From Promerops cafer (lineage: Eukaryota > Chordata > Aves > Passeriformes > Nectariniidae), in contig VZSE01006029.1 in assembly GCA_013398275.1 (NCBI GenBank), forward strand, positions 1,640,000 through 1,703,999: a stretch of DNA of 64,000 bases, written 5' to 3'. How positions within the stretch are numbered: the stretch's first letter is position 1; every line of letters starts with the position of its first letter. Both the position numbers and the translations under genes were made by a program. The notes under the pieces were generated by a model. It saw only the letters and a program-made list of their open reading frames with translations. It ran no database searches and had not been told where the DNA came from. Positions 36,375 to 50,880 of this stretch are shown piece after piece.

Positions 36375-36600
36375 AAAAAGGATTAGGGATAATGGTATTA
36401 AACTAAAAAGGATAGATTGAGACTGGGACAAGTTGCCCAGAGAGGTGGTGGATGCCCAACCCCTGGAAATATTCAGGGTCAGGTTGGAAGAGGCTTTGAG
36501 CAACTTAATCTAGTTAAAAATGCCCCTGTTCATTGTGGAGCATTGGACTACACAGCCTTTAAAGGTTCCTTCCAACCCAAACTTTTCTTTGACTACCACT
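36375..36600 (+). mobile_element. CR1 LINE, 3' end (about 225 bp)
   Basis: Plus-strand CR1 terminal sequence: ATGGTATTAAACTAAAAAGG, AAGTTGCCCAGAGAGGTGGT, TGCCCAACCCCTGGAAATAT, TTCAGGGTCAGGTTGGA, then CTTTAAAGGTTCCTTCCAAC and CCAAAC. The terminal ATTCTATGATTCT units are replaced by TTTTCTTTGACTACC. It is 5'-truncated and non-coding. Confidence 0.88.
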
Positions 36601-37009
36601 CGTAACTAATTTTCCCCGTAGTTTAAATACACTGTGAAACTACCAAGCCACCCGTAGTCCTTGATACAGATAACTCTCATAAGCATTCTTAGTAATGCTT
36701 TATACTTTCTCAGAAATATATAAGTAAAACTATCTGGTGAACTATCAAACTCATAAAATTATTGCAGAACAACTATCACTCTTAGTTGCAATTAAGTGTC
36801 GTGTTAGTAATCTCAAAAAGCTATTTTTTTTTTTTTTTAACTGAAAGATAGTGCTTTGTAATGGTCAAGGTATTAGACTAAAAAGTGGGAATCATTAACA
36901 TTTCTGGATAGCTTTGAAGTCAAGTAATTCTTTTAGGAAAGCACTTAGCCCCTTTATAACATTTTTCCCTATATCTGATACCAATTTCTTGTTGATTTCC
37001 CAGCAGTGC
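36601..37009. other. Unannotated DNA
   Basis: Nothing recognised except a T15 run at 36824-36838. Confidence 0.55.
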
Positions 37010-37075
37010 AATTCCATTCACTTCAGTAGAAGGCTTTATGATTTATGCTAACATAAATGAAAATACAATCAGGTT
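37010..37075. repeat. Degenerate old amniote repeat (CCATTCACTTCAGTAGAAGGC)
   Basis: ATTCCATTCACTTCAGTAGA, then TGATTTATGCTAACA and a final ATCAGG, parallels CTCCATTGACTTCAGTGGAG, TGATTTACACCAGC and ATCTGG of the same kind of repeat as at 34181. Substitutions are numerous. Confidence 0.45.
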
Positions 37076-40000
37076 CCTCATTTTAAAGATGAAAATTACA
37101 GTTATCATTCTCCCTTTGGGCAATGTAAGGATTAATTAGTATGACTCTGAGCTCATGAGGTGTTTTAAAAATATATAGTTGTAACAATGATAAATATTAT
37201 TCCTTTTGTGCTGAAAGTTCACGCTGACTTGCAAAAATATTTCTAAGTTAGGTCAATGTAGCAGTAATTTGAGAAGGTGAAGGTCTAACTTCTTGATAAT
37301 GGAGATTTACAACCTTGTGAGATTTCTCTACCTTGAAATAACATTAATTATAATAATTCATTCTTTAAATCATACTTATTCCTTCTTCCCATTCAAGAAG
37401 TTAATAATAAATCTATTTTAAACATTTTAAATACATCTGAATAAGAAATAACCATGTAACTTAAGGTAACCTTCTCTTACTGAATTCAAAGGCAGTTTTT
37501 ATTCCATTCTGGGAAAGAGGCCTAAAATCGTGAATTATTAATGCCTGCATACATTTTAAAGTCTCTTTAGAAAAGAGATAAAAGAGGCCTTGTTGTAAAT
37601 GACAGTTAGACCTACCACCTATGCAAGATCATAACCAAAGTGGTAGTAATCTTCAAGAGGAAAAAAAATGGCCAATTTTGAAAATAAATTGTTAAAATAC
37701 ACACAGATGTTATCAATGAATTTTTTAATTACTTTAAAGAACAAAATGTCTCTGCACATAAATTTGGAGTTGGGGTGAGTTGAAAACATAAAAACCTATC
37801 AGGATAGCATACAAAATACTGAAAATAGTGGTTTTTACTGTGAGGGGTCTTTACAAGGGTTTTAAACCTGACTATCTGAAGTAAAGAGAAATCTTCCCTA
37901 CTGCAAGTGAATATTAAAAGTCATAAAGACACAACCAACGTGGTGGCCTTCAAACAAGATTGCAAACAAGACATAAACACCTGCAGTTACCTGCTCAAAA
38001 TGAAACTCATCCCAGGACACTTCATTCATTTGCCCACTTTAATTAACTTTGTCTTAAGTTAAACCAATCAGAGAAGCAATATACAACTGTGCCTGGGAAG
38101 TATGCAAAAAACAGTATTCTATTGTAAAGCCTTGTAGTAGTCATCGAAACAGAAATGACAGTTTTGTGTAAAGACATCTGAAAGAAATAAAGTGAACTTC
38201 GATATTGTTTGTACCATGGGATACAGGAGGTTTGTAATCAATTGTCTGGCTTTTGTCCATCAGTGAGTCAACTGATGGTCAGGTAGGTCCTACTTTTTCA
38301 ATTCTGCCCTTTTGAAATGGGAACCTCACATACCAACAAAGCTTTATACTAGGGTTTTCCATTAGTCTTGTGAAGATGAATATCAAGACAGGAGTCATGC
38401 TCTGGGCTATGTTCTGCACAGTTCCCAAGTAAGGAGCATTTAACTGCAAGTCATGGAGAGCTATAAAGGCAAATTCTGAATCCTATCCTGGTTTCTGAGT
38501 CGCTGAAAGAAGCTAGAGCACACTTGTATAATTTTCTTTTCTCAGCTGCATGATGCTAAAAAACTGGATCTGGACTTTATATCATTTAATGTTTTTTACA
38601 TATCAATCAGCTCATTCATGTCAAATTCATATTTTTGCAACATTTTTTTAGTTTAAAAGGCCCTGCAGATTTTTATATGCTTCATTAACTAAGGTATGTT
38701 TAGGCAAACTTTTTAAATTTTGTAGATGTGCCTACAAAAATTTTATATTGATGCACAAACACACTTTATATATAAATGAAATTCCTTCTCTCAAGCAAGG
38801 TGTATATGTCCTTCATGACTAAGATTAAAGTTGCATCAGGATAGGTTTCTTTCACGTACACTGAAAAGCTTGGGCACTAATGCATCCTGAACATTTAATA
38901 GAGTGCATGGACAAGGAAAAGATGTACAAAATCTGGTACTGTGCAGCATCTGAACCTTGGTCTAGTTCATCTAAGATACTCCTCCTCTGTTTGCATCCTG
39001 CCAATAAGAAAAAAACAAATAACAATACAGTATAGCATCATGAGAAAATCAAACATCCTCCCCTTGCACTGTGGGAACAGATCTACAGAAGACAGAGTCG
39101 AGAAAGAAAGAACAGAAATTCTACCAAAACTCAGAAAGTGAGTGTGGTTTATGACCCCACTGAGGATAGGTGCAGACTTCTCATTTTTTATTCCAATTTC
39201 ATAGAGTATTTCTGTTACATAACTGATTTTCCCCCCTCCAAATTAAATATATATATGCATACATATATGACAAAAATAAACACTGATATGTCTGCATTTT
39301 ATTATCTGCACATTTTTTTCCTAGGAAATTTTAACTGAAAAAAATTAGCTACAAAATACAATCATAGAGGCTCATGAGGAAGGTAATTCACATGTTGAAT
39401 GCTATGGTTTTCTTCCATGGCCAAGTTTATGAGCTGGACTTTAGCCCCCATGACCCACTCCTTAAGGCTGGGAAACGAATAGTGTAGGCATCAGAACCTC
39501 TGCCTAGATGTTACCCACAGCCCCTTAGAATCAAACACCTGAGATGCCATAGCAGAAACAAATCTTAAATCCTAGTGTCACAGTGTCACAACTGTATGTC
39601 AGCAGGGAGATTTAGCTGTTGGAGTATAGGTCTGCACACCTGTAATAGCAAACTGCATGGATATTTGGAAGCTATTGTTGACAGACCCTGTGCTGCTCTG
39701 TACTGCACTGTTGCCAGGGCTCTGCTTCTTGCTAGGAAGGCACTTTCATGGTTAGGTATCTGTACATTCCTCTTTCAGGATTGTCAAACATGGGTTTCGT
39801 CATATAAAAGAGAAAATTGACCTCCAGCTATGGATGATAGGGTAGGCAAGAGAGAAAATAAGCAAGGGAAAATGACAGATCTATGAAATAAGGAAACTTT
39901 AACTGCATATGGTGTTAAATCATCAAAAATATACATGCATTTTCAAGAAAGAGCCATAAACCTCTCCTGAGCTGCTGAATGTCATTATTAACTATTGTTA

Positions 40001-43000
40001 CTATTATTCTCTATCCTGTTCTTAAAAGTTTATTAAATGGTAGTTCAATCTTTATTTGTAGATATTTAATTAAGTGAATAGATTTATTGCACACATTTTT
40101 ATTAATTGACCAGTGTCAGGTACTCATAAGGAAAAGGCAGGTCGAACATACAGCTCTTCAGTTTTTAAATGTCAGCAATAGAATGATAAATCATTATAAC
40201 ACTTAACAATTTCTTATTAACTTCTATACTCTATCTTAGCCCATAAATAAAGCAGGAGTTACCCCTAATACATAAGAGAATGAATTTTAACAGTATTATG
40301 AAACGAGTAAGGATATAAGCTAAGAAAAAGGAAAGAAAAAGAAGAAAAAGCAAACAAATTAAAATAACATGATACACTGATTTATATGACATGTTAATCA
40401 TCTATTATTTATCCTAAGTGCTTTTTGAGTTCTCATCTAATTTCACTATAGCATCACAGATAGACTTTAGTCACCTTTTCCTGAATGTTAATAATTGATA
40501 AGCAATATTTAGCTTGCAAAGCTGATGCATACTCTTTGGAAAACCATGCATTGCACTGGCTTCTCCCCTTGGGTGAAATCCGCTCCATCTGCATAAAATC
40601 ATTGTATAAAGCTTTGAGGGCTTTGGGAAGCAGAATCCTTCCAACCAATATCTACAGTTCTTGCAGCTGATCCTTACATTTTGTTCCTGGCTTGGCTTCT
40701 TTGCAGCTTTCAACATCCACTTACAGAAAAAGAGTATTTTTTTTCTGTGCACATTACTGTTTTGTCTCATCCTTTTTGCTTCCAGGGGCCTAGAAAGACA
40801 CTGAACACTGCAAAGAAGAGTGTGCTGGATGTTTACACGAATATAAATTTCACTTCAAGAGCTTGTAAAATGGATGCCCGTAGCACTGCCTATTATTCTA
40901 GGAATGACACTGGAAATTACTGCTGAGGATTATGAAGGCTCTAATGAGGAGAACTTGGAGTCAACAAAGAGCTATCCAGATACACATCAGCTGAGAATGC
41001 ACCCAGGAGGTTAGGGAAGGCAGGGTGAATATTCAGTGTAGATGTGAGCAGTACATTTCATGCTTACATTTCCCTTTACAAACTCTCAGTATTCTGATTG
41101 AACAACAAGGATGTTCAATGAACAAAATTATAACTTCTGTGTTCCTCATGAGGCAAATTTTCACACTTTGACAAAGTGGATTTCATTAATTTTCACCTTT
41201 CAACTCAGAGGTGGTTTTGTTTTCTTTGTTATCTCATTCTGGGTATCAAGAAGAGTATAATTACAGAAGCCTTTACAATGGTTTATTGTGGTTACCTGCT
41301 GCTAAAGTTCTAGATAATTATATGGCTAAGCCTGTCCTGGCAATATTTCAATAACTATATGGACAAAAATCACCTCCAGGAATAAAATTTGTAATGCACC
41401 AAAATGTTCTGACTTTCTATCTGAGCTATAACAATTTACACTACAGAACTCCATTTGTGATACATGCATACTAATAAAATTGTGTTTGAGTTCCATTTGC
41501 CATATACGACAGTAACTACTTAGCTTTATATTTTTGCCCTTTCCTAAGTTTTTAAATGCAACTGACTTCTTGTCAAAAATTTATACAACTCTTTTTTATA
41601 ACTCAGTGAAAAACAAACTCTTCATTATAAATATTTTTTTCTCTCTGTCTCTCTGTGGATTTACCTTTAGAACTTTCCATGCTGCCTGAATTTTACTTGA
41701 GTCATACATTTACTGACATTTACTGGCACACTGGCAATACATAGATTTGCTAGCAAGTATATTGATACTACTTTTTTTTTTTTATTTTTTGCAAAGAGGA
41801 GGAATGGTTCAGTAATTCTGAAGTAATTGTCTCAATTTGTGAAGCTTATTTTGATATTTTTCTGACACGATTAGAATGCCTATCAATTAGTCCTTCATCA
41901 CCATTCCTCCTACTAAATAGTCAGTATATTTAGTAACCATATGCCCAAATAATTTGATTCAAAACATTCATTGTTGACTCTAAATATGAAAATAACTTAA
42001 TTTCTCAACATGAACTACTATCATAATGGACCAAAACCAGCTTAATTTAGTTGTATAAGTATTCCTATTCAAATAATTTCATCAGTAATAGCTGCAAATG
42101 AACCATGAAATTTAGCTGTTTTCCAGTCAAATATAATCTTGTGTAATATCTCATGTAGTTTTAGATCTTGATATAGATTTTTCTGATCCAGTTTATTGAG
42201 CTGTTTCAGAATGTATGTGCCAACGTAACAGAAGGATTTGGAGTTAATTCCTATTAATACAGATTAAAATTGAGACAGGAAATGTCATACAGCTCTGTGG
42301 AGACAGAATGGCTCCCGAAGGAGTTAAATGCTTTATTTTTCCATACAAACCCTTAAAAAGTTATTTGAGTATTACAAAATAATTAATTTTAAAAGTTGAA
42401 AGGTAATTATAAGAAATAATAGAGTATTCTAAGCCCCATAAATAGTCTAATGACTATTTCTAAACAAGCAGTTAGTAAAAATAGTTTGTTCTTTCTTAAA
42501 TTTTATGGAGCTTAGTAAGGGTGTAATACATGGATCATGTATTTTTGCTCTCATCAAAATGCAATATCTGATGTTTACAAGTTTATATGTGTCAGCAATT
42601 ACTACACATAATAACAACCAAATGCCATAATATGTACAATTTGTTATACAAATAGGATTAGTTCTCATAAACTATGAAAGGTAGAACAGGGAAGCCAAAA
42701 CCAGTCACTGTCAAAATGATAATACAGCTTGAATTGATTTATTCAAGAGGTATTAACTTCTGTTGTAATATTATAAGAAGTAACTCTAACATTATTTTTA
42801 TGGGTGGCCATAGAATGAGTTTTTTAGTGTCATCATGGACTATTAACAGACCAACTCTGCATGAGGAAAACAAGCCCTCTTCATGCCATTCATGTATTTC
42901 TGGTATTTTACACAAAACCTGTGTTAAAACAACTTTACCAAAGTTTTAAGTCATTCCCCTTCACATTAGGTAATGCCACAGTTACAGCAGCCTGGACAGC

Positions 43001-46000
43001 CTCCGTTTAGTTCCTTGTGTATTAGTTGTCATTATTAACATAACATATTGACGTATTAACATGTTGGAAATAACATATTTCTTTCCTTGACCACTACCTA
43101 TCTGAGTTTTTCATGAGATCCTTGCAGCCTTCTCTAAATATGCAGCACAGTGCTCATTTAATAAGTATTCAATATTTGTTTATTTTTTTGTTTTTCTCTT
43201 TTCACCTATGGCCCAAAGCTATGTGTATACTGAATAAACCAAGCACTAGGAAATAATTATTTTTTTCCTGTGGGAGCATTACTATAGGAAACCTTTCTGC
43301 ATCATCATAATATCTCTCAAATAAGAATCCACTTCTCTGCACCAGAGAAGAGAAGAACCAGAAGAGTTCAGAAGAGTTTGTTATGCAACAAGCAGCTTAC
43401 AGGTGTGAATTTGAGGCATGCAAGTTTAAAGTCAACAGTGTGACTTAAATTTAGACTAATTTTTAAATTAACTGTTCTTCATATTATGTAACAATGCATA
43501 GAGCTGTTCATAGCTTGTCTCATCTTCTGCCAAATTCTTTCATGGGTGTGAGTGTAACATAGATCTTCAAGCAAATATTTGCATTGTAGAAGTCAGAATT
43601 CTGGCATCCACATGCAGCTCCTGGGATTTCAAAAAGGCAGGTCAAAAGGGAGGTTCGTACAGAGGGCAGATGATTCTCAGGTTTTGGGTGGGCATAAGAA
43701 TCATAACTCCAGTGGTCTCCAAATGGCAGGGAGAGCTCAGCTCACTGTGAGTGTGAAGATCACCATGACAGAGTGAAGAACAGGATGACATCGATGAAAG
43801 CCAGAAAAGGAATGGAGGGACACTGACAAAGTGACAGCACAGATACCCCTAAAAACCAGACAAAAAGCATGAGAAGAGTGAGAAACAGAACAGCAATCAC
43901 AATGCTGCAGCTACTCAAGACAGAAAAAGGAACAAACATGCATGTGTGCGTAGGAAAGCTTTCCAGGAAGGAGGAAAGGCTGAGGAAAAAAGTGTGACTT
44001 GGAGTGATACAGACTCTCAAGATGGAAATTTCAGACAGTGCTAGGCAATTATTTCAATTTAATTCAAGCATTTTATATTGCATCAGGTGCTGTCTCATTT
44101 ATATTGTGTAAAAAGGCTGTGCAGAGGACTAGGAAAGTGTTCTCTTTACCTTGTCTGAGACAATGCACTTCCTGAAGCAATTTCTCCTGAAAAGCAGGAT
44201 GAAGAGAAAGATTACTTTCACGGTAGCCCAAATGGGCTTGATGGGTTCTGGAAAACTTTCTGGAGTGTTGGTACTGGCAGAGAGAAAATGGGATTCTCAA
44301 AAAAAGTGTCCTGTCTAAAAACGGAAGCAGTCACAAATCAGGTCTCGGGAGTTCCAGGTAAGAGACTTTCCTGAAAAGTCAAAAGGAAGGTCTGTAGTGA
44401 GACAGACTGGAGTTTTACTTGAACTGAAAAATACTGATTTTCAATGCAATATGGAAAAAAGTTAAACACTGTAAAGACATAGTGGTTAGGAGGTTGATTT
44501 GTTTCCAAACATCTTCAATCTGTCTCACTCAGTGCTTCTGGGGCTTCCCCTATTTAGTGAGTCATTTTGCTGTAGTTTGGTTGTTTTTGTTGTTCTTTAA
44601 ATAAAACATTAGCTTTAGAAATTGCATGTCATTACTATTTTTTTGGCAAGCTCACATCAAAAATGAAAAGAAGGGAAAGTGTTTTCACTTGGCCAAAGAC
44701 GTTTGCCTGAAGCCAGCTGCAATGTGATCCTCCCCAGCACGGTATGAGAAGTAGTAGGTTAGGAAACTCTGATGAAGTGCACAGTAAAGCAGTGGCAAAT
44801 CCACCTTTCAAATACAAAAGTCCCAAAACAACATAGTTCAGTTTACCCTTCAGGGCAACTGAAACTCTGGAGGTCTGGTCATGACTGCAGTACACAGCGC
44901 AGTATTGGAAATCTATTTTTCGTTGAATGTCACATCCTAGTAGAGTATTCTAACAGTTTAGTGCCATATAAGGAGGTAGGCTAAGGAAAGGTAGAAGTGG
45001 TTTATCTTTTAATAGAGTTGATTAGACACAATCCAGATTCCTACACATTAAGTCAGTGACTAGTTTTGGTTTTGCAGTATAACAGGAAGAAACAAAGGAG
45101 AAGACAAATGGAAGAAATACAAAATTGCGATGGTTCCTTTGTATCAGTAGGATGGCAAACAGGTGAACATTAAAGAGTGGTTTTTGTCCATTGAATATTT
45201 GAGGATTTTAGATGGTCTACAGCCAGACACAAAAATTGAAGACGAGTAAGGAAATGCCAAGATCATGACGGAGTCTAACAATTGCTGGTAGAAGCTGATT
45301 ATCTTAGCTAATGTGCATACTCACTAGAAATTTGAAAATACCAGTTGGTGAGACATGGGGAAAGAGGAAATTCTAAGAATGGTCTTTGGACGGGGAGAGA
45401 TAACAATAAGCAAGGCAACAATCCTGAAGTTGAGACTGGACAGAACCAAACAGAGCTATGTTGCAGTAGACCAAAGTGGACACTGATGTAGGCCCTGAGG
45501 AGACTGCATTAAAATAGGTTGTATTGAGCATATAAGGGGGTCTGAGAGCTTGTCCTTCACTGCTCCACACCTGCATGGACGACTTGTCTTCAGGCCATTA
45601 TATGCTATTGCTCTGTGAGACAGCAAACACTTCCCCAATAAATGACTCATCTTTATTTCAGTCAAAGTCTTTATTTCTCCTACCACCTGAGTAGTTATCA
45701 ATTCTGGGATCCTACAGAGATGATTCCCATAGAAGGATAAATCAGAACTGCAGAACCAGCATTTCCTTCATATACCTTGTTTTCTTTTAGTTACATGAAA
45801 CAGTCATTAAACCAAGTACAACAGCAACATGACACAAGAAGGTATTACTATAATTTCAGAACTAAATGCCAGGTGTCTAGAAAGCAACTTTTCTTCAAGA
45901 AATGTCTCTATTTAGAGAATGGTCTGAGAAAATACAATTTTTTTTCCAAAAGTCTTTCTCAGAAATTACCTTAAATCCTCCCTCCCCCCACCAACCCAGC

Positions 46001-46051
46001 CCTCAAATCTGTGAGCAGTGAAGTATTTTCTCAAAGTCAATATGCTATTCA
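37076..46051. other. Unannotated AT-rich DNA
   Basis: About 9 kb with no supported gene, RNA gene or dated repeat. Open frames reach 99 codons (40471-40770, minus) and lack domains. A short ATATAT stretch at 39247-39269 and a T12 run at 41772-41783 are the only simple repeats of note. Confidence 0.5.
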
Positions 46052-46160
46052 CGGCAAAAAAAACCCAACCAACCAACCAACCAACCAAAAACCCAAACAA
46101 ATAAAAAAAAAACCCAACAAAAATAAAAAACAATCAAAACAAACAAAACAAAAAAAAATC
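46052..46160. repeat. A/C-rich tract with (CCAA)n core
   Basis: An A8 run, then about six CCAA/ACCA units, then AAACCCAAAC, AATAAAAA and CAAAACAAAC-like sequence. Nearly free of G and T. Confidence 0.85.
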
Positions 46161-49100
46161 AAAAATTATTAGGCAGCTATGTAAAATTATGTCAACCAGT
46201 AATGCTTGCTTTAAAAGAATATTTCCAGCAGATACACTCCTAAAGAAGATGCAATTTAATCACCTAACTCAGACTGAATATACAACTCTTTTCTTAAACA
46301 CTGTCTTAAATTTCAGTGTTTATTTGGAATGTATCAAACTGATTTGATGATCTGAAAGGGATTAATTAATATTCTGCAGAATTTCAAAAACCTTGAGAAG
46401 AACGGGAAGAGCTTCTTTGGTGTTTGAATAGTTTAATACCTCACTGCATGCTCTGGTTTTCTTCCTACCAATGAACCTCTGAAAGAGTTTTATTCTTTCT
46501 GTGTTTATAGGATTTTGATACAGAGCAATTGCTTCTTATTGCCACAGATTCTTGCCCCATGTCAGTATTACCGGATTTGACTAATATAGTCTTTATCTTG
46601 GAATCTCAACACTACTGTCAGGTCTCAGAAGAGCTCAGATTTGGTCCTTTAGACTACATGATGAAGCCTTTTGATTATGCTCAAAAAGGTAATTGAACAA
46701 GATTTGAACAAAAAGCATCACATTGTCCAATTCTATACTTTCAATTTCAGCAAGAGTACAATGGCTTCTGTTTTCTAATTTTCCTGCTTTGTTCAACATT
46801 AAAAATCAACACTCTGTCTCAGTTCATAGATCTCTTTGTTTTGTCTTCCCTTTCTTCAGTGTTGCTTATTCTTTCCCGTGTTGCATGCACACGTTTGGTT
46901 AATTTATCCAATTTAGCATCCATTGCATCTCCCTTTCGTTAAAGTCTCTCCCATGCTGTGAAGGATGACTGTCCAGGTCCATTTTATTTCTCTAAATATT
47001 GCTGTAATATTTGTAGAAGCTTCTTTGTTTTCCCCAAAGGGCACTAAGACAGATGCTGTGTTTTCCATAATGTCTGTGAATTCTTTTGAGCAGCCTATGT
47101 TTCTGTGGACTACATGACACTCCTAAATTGCAGCTGTTCTTAAGGATCTCTTCCTCTACAGTGATCTTTTGCTCATCTCTCTCCAATGCTGGCAAAAAGT
47201 TAAGACACAGAAAAAAAGGACTAAAAAGTTGAATATTTGACTAGTTTACATTTGGCCTAAAGCAATAGGAGACAAGCTTATAAAGTATTTTGGCACCTAC
47301 CTCCAGTGCAATTCACAGCCAAGCCTACAGGGGTAGATGAGTTTGAGTTGGGTGGGCACCTAGCCCTTGAGAGGGCATTATAAATGGGTCACATTTTTCA
47401 GAAACAGAGTAAATCAGTCATTTTTTGGTCAAGTTTTGTTGAGCAGAAAGCATTGTTATGCTTATTCTTCTTGCCCAGGCAGTCAAGCACTGTATGACAT
47501 TTGTACAGCTGACTAGATGAGGGGGCAGGGGAATAGCTCCTAAATTCCTTAAGAGAGGCAGGCTAGGACAAAGAGAAAGTTCAGATCAAATTTCATAGTA
47601 ATGCATGTCTGGATTGGAATTTGCCATTTTAGTAGCCTTCAATTAAAGCATGCTTACTGTGTCCCTATACCTAATATTGACACTGTCAGAACAGAGCAGT
47701 AGCTTCTTTCTGTTTTATTATAAGCTGATAAAACCCAAAACAGAAATAATTGAGGATTTTCATAATTAGGATTTTTTTTTTTCCATCAGCAGCTTAAATT
47801 AAAAATACTTTAAAAATATTTATCCCAGGCAATGGTAGTCATATCTTTTTGTCACTTTAACTTTGAGGAGTTTCTGGTCCAGTTCCCAGTGGGTCAGTTC
47901 CTACTTCAAATGTGATACCTTTGCTACAATTGCAGAAGAAAACCAGAAGATGATTAAATATGCAGAGATGAAGATATTAATGATCAAGACTGAGTCTTCA
48001 AAAGAGAGGAACATGTGAAATAGTTATACATATCCCAAATTTGTTTTTATTACGGATGATGTGGGATTTTAGGGCGTTTTTTCTGTCATCTTTCAAGTAC
48101 CAGCTTCACTTCAGGAAAACTGTATAATTTACTAACTGTGCTCATCTTTCTTAAAATATTCTGTTGCTTATTTCTTGTACTTGTGGCTTGACCATGAACT
48201 GAGACTTCAGCAAAATACATAGATTATTACCAGGATTAAAAAACAAATGGCATGCTATGATGGCCATACACATTTCAGGATGCCCATTCTAAGACTTCTG
48301 GAAGAGATTTTGAATAGACTAAATATTTATCCTGTGAAATGGGGTCAATTTTTAGGATCTTTCAAAAGCTGACACACACCAAATCATTGGACACTGTTGC
48401 AAATTGTGGTCATATATACATGTTTATCTGCATGTAAAAGTATGTTATTGCAAAAGTTTTAATTTTCTCTGACTTTCCTGAATAATTTTCTGGAACATCT
48501 TCTCTTATCACATGTAGTAATCTGGACTAACCAAGTAATTAAACATACGGTGAGATATTTAGCTATACCAAATATTTTTTATCAAATTACATGTCCACTG
48601 GGTTTCAATGAATGTTTACTGTACGTCTAGGTATCTAATTAAGTAGCTGATGAATTTCATTAGAGACATTCTAGAAACCATTTGGTTTTTCTAAAACCTG
48701 ATCACTTTTAAAACTTTTAAATAAAATACTTATTCCAGTGGCTATATTTAAAGTGTGACTTGAATTCCCTGTAGTTCACCTCAGAGGTTTTTTATTTTTA
48801 CTCCTAGCTAATAAACTAAGAGGCATACCATTCATACCAGTAAAACCTCAAGCAAGCTGCCCTGTATCATACTTCACACTTCATCAAGATTCTTCCCTGT
48901 GTAGTAATACTATTCATATGGTTTTATATTTGTTTGCTTTGTTTCTATGGTTATTTTTCCACTTACGTGAGGAAGTGTGATTGGTTTTTCTCAACTTCCA
49001 ATCTGCACTAGAACATTTTGAGTTGTCCAGAAAATCACTTAAAGCTCTTAGTGGTCAAATACAGCTGAGTGAACAGACACGTGATTTACTTACATCTGCC

Positions 49101-50303
49101 TGAATGAGGTGAAAACAGTCTTTCAGACTCAAAGAAATATACAGAAATGTTTCACCTACTAAATTTTTTTAAATTTTTTTTGTTATTTCATTTATAAATG
49201 GCATACATCTTTCATTGTAGGAACCATGCCTGTACTTAAAATACATATTATCTTGCATCATTTTCTAGAAAATACCTACACAGAAAATCTCAAATTGAAG
49301 AAGTCACTTATTCTTTCTCACCCATCCCACGTTCCAGTTCAAGCTATACTGTGCTATGCCTACAAAGCCAGAGGAGTCTCACAGCACTGTAGGACTCTGA
49401 CAATTGAGCAGTAAATTGAGTTCCAAAGGCATGAACTCAGCACGATGGTTGAGAAAATGCCATTGCAGCTGTGTCCCTTTCATAGCTTCATGGAAGGACT
49501 GGAAACTTTAACTACTCCAATCACCACAGCATGATCTCTTGTCACACTAGGATTATGACTCAAGTAACAAGGATACATAGAGGATGTGAAGGACAAAACA
49601 ACTAGATCACACCTCTTAATGAGGAATTCATGTGCCTGGCATGCAAAACGGGATTTCCGTCTTCTGTGTACCCCTGAATAGGCCAATATCCACAGCTAAA
49701 GCATGGTGAAGGCTGCTCAGTCACAGTGAAGTAGACACTGTTTCAGCAGGTTTCTGAAGCATTTAATCATTAGCATACCTCTTCACGTCTCTGGACTGTG
49801 CCAGCTCCTACTTTCCAAAGTAGTACAATGTCTGCGAATGTCTGTAAATGTCTGTGCAGAGTCTTTGTATGAAGCTGCCCTGTTTAGGAAGGAAGAGAAG
49901 TAAGAATGAGGAAGCATGTGGTGCCACACCACATGGCTGTGGAGCAAGGGAGCAGATGTTACCTATACTACTGAGCAACAGCTGTGAAGTCATGCATAAC
50001 AAAGTATTCTCTTGGTTTCACCAAGAGTCACCTCTTTTCACAGTGGGTTACTTTGTCCATTCCTAAATTGATAAGGAATCAAATACTTAAGAAAGAATTA
50101 ATTAAAATTCTCCTGCCAAGAGGAGATGAAATACACTTTGAGACTGCCACCACATGGACAATCAGAAGGATACAGAGACGTTAGAATGCAGGAAGTAAAA
50201 AGGATGCAGATAGACAAGCTTCTTCAAATCATGTGAGAGAGATATCCTCTGATTTCACTGCCTATCATCTTATCAAGCCAATCTTAGACATGTGTAGAAT
50301 ATT
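46161..50303. other. Unannotated DNA
   Basis: No gene or known repeat recognised; open frames are at most about 72 codons. Confidence 0.55.
49827..49856. repeat. Three tandem 10-mers (AATGTCTGnn)
   Basis: AATGTCTGCG, AATGTCTGTA and AATGTCTGTG follow each other directly. Confidence 0.8.
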
Positions 50304-50880
50304 ATAGAATTTTGGAATCATAGAATGGTTTAGATTGGAAGGGACTTTAAAATTCATCTCATTCCAAACCCCTGCCATGGGCAGGGACTCCTTCCACTAG
50401 ACCAGGTTGCTCAAAGACCCATTCAACCTGGCCTTGAACACTTCCAGGGATGGGGAGTTCATAGCTTCTCTGGGCAACCTGTTCCAGTGCCTCACCACCC
50501 TCTGAGTAAAGAATTTATTCCTAACATTTAATGTAAATCTCTCCTCTTGTAGTTTAAAGCCATTTCCCCTTGTCCTATCACTATCTGCCTGTGTAAAAAG
50601 TGTCTTTATTTTTATGAGCCCACTTAAGTTATTGGAACCACCTGTTTCCCAGGCTGAACAACCCAGCTCTCTCAGTCTTCACAGGTTAGGTTTTCCATAC
50701 CTCTGAACATCTACACGGCCATCCTCTGGATTACTCTAACAGGTTCATATCTTTCCTGTGCTGAGGATCCCAGACCTGGATGCACTATTCCAGGGGGTGT
50801 CACATGAGGGCAGAGTAGAGGGGCAGAATCACCTCCCTTGACCTGCTGGTCACATTTGTTTTGGTGCAGCCTGGCACATC
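50304..50880 (-). mobile_element. CR1 LINE, 3' part, interrupted at its inner side
   Basis: The 3' terminus lies at about 50304 (ATAGAATTTTGGAATCATAG, then GGTTTAGATTGGAAGGGAC). The familiar antisense CR1 order follows: CCATGGGCAGGGACTCC, CTAGACCAGGTTGCTCAAAG, CTGGCCTTGAACACTTCCAG, TCTGGGCAACCTGTTCCAGT, CCCCTTGTCCTATCACTA, CAGGCTGAACAACCCAGCTC, TTTCCTGTGCTGAGGATCCC and AGAGTAGAGGGGCAGAATCA. At about 50880, within the GCAGCCTGG block, it is cut by a plus-strand CR1. The same element resumes at about 51179 and again at 51496. Confidence 0.93.
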
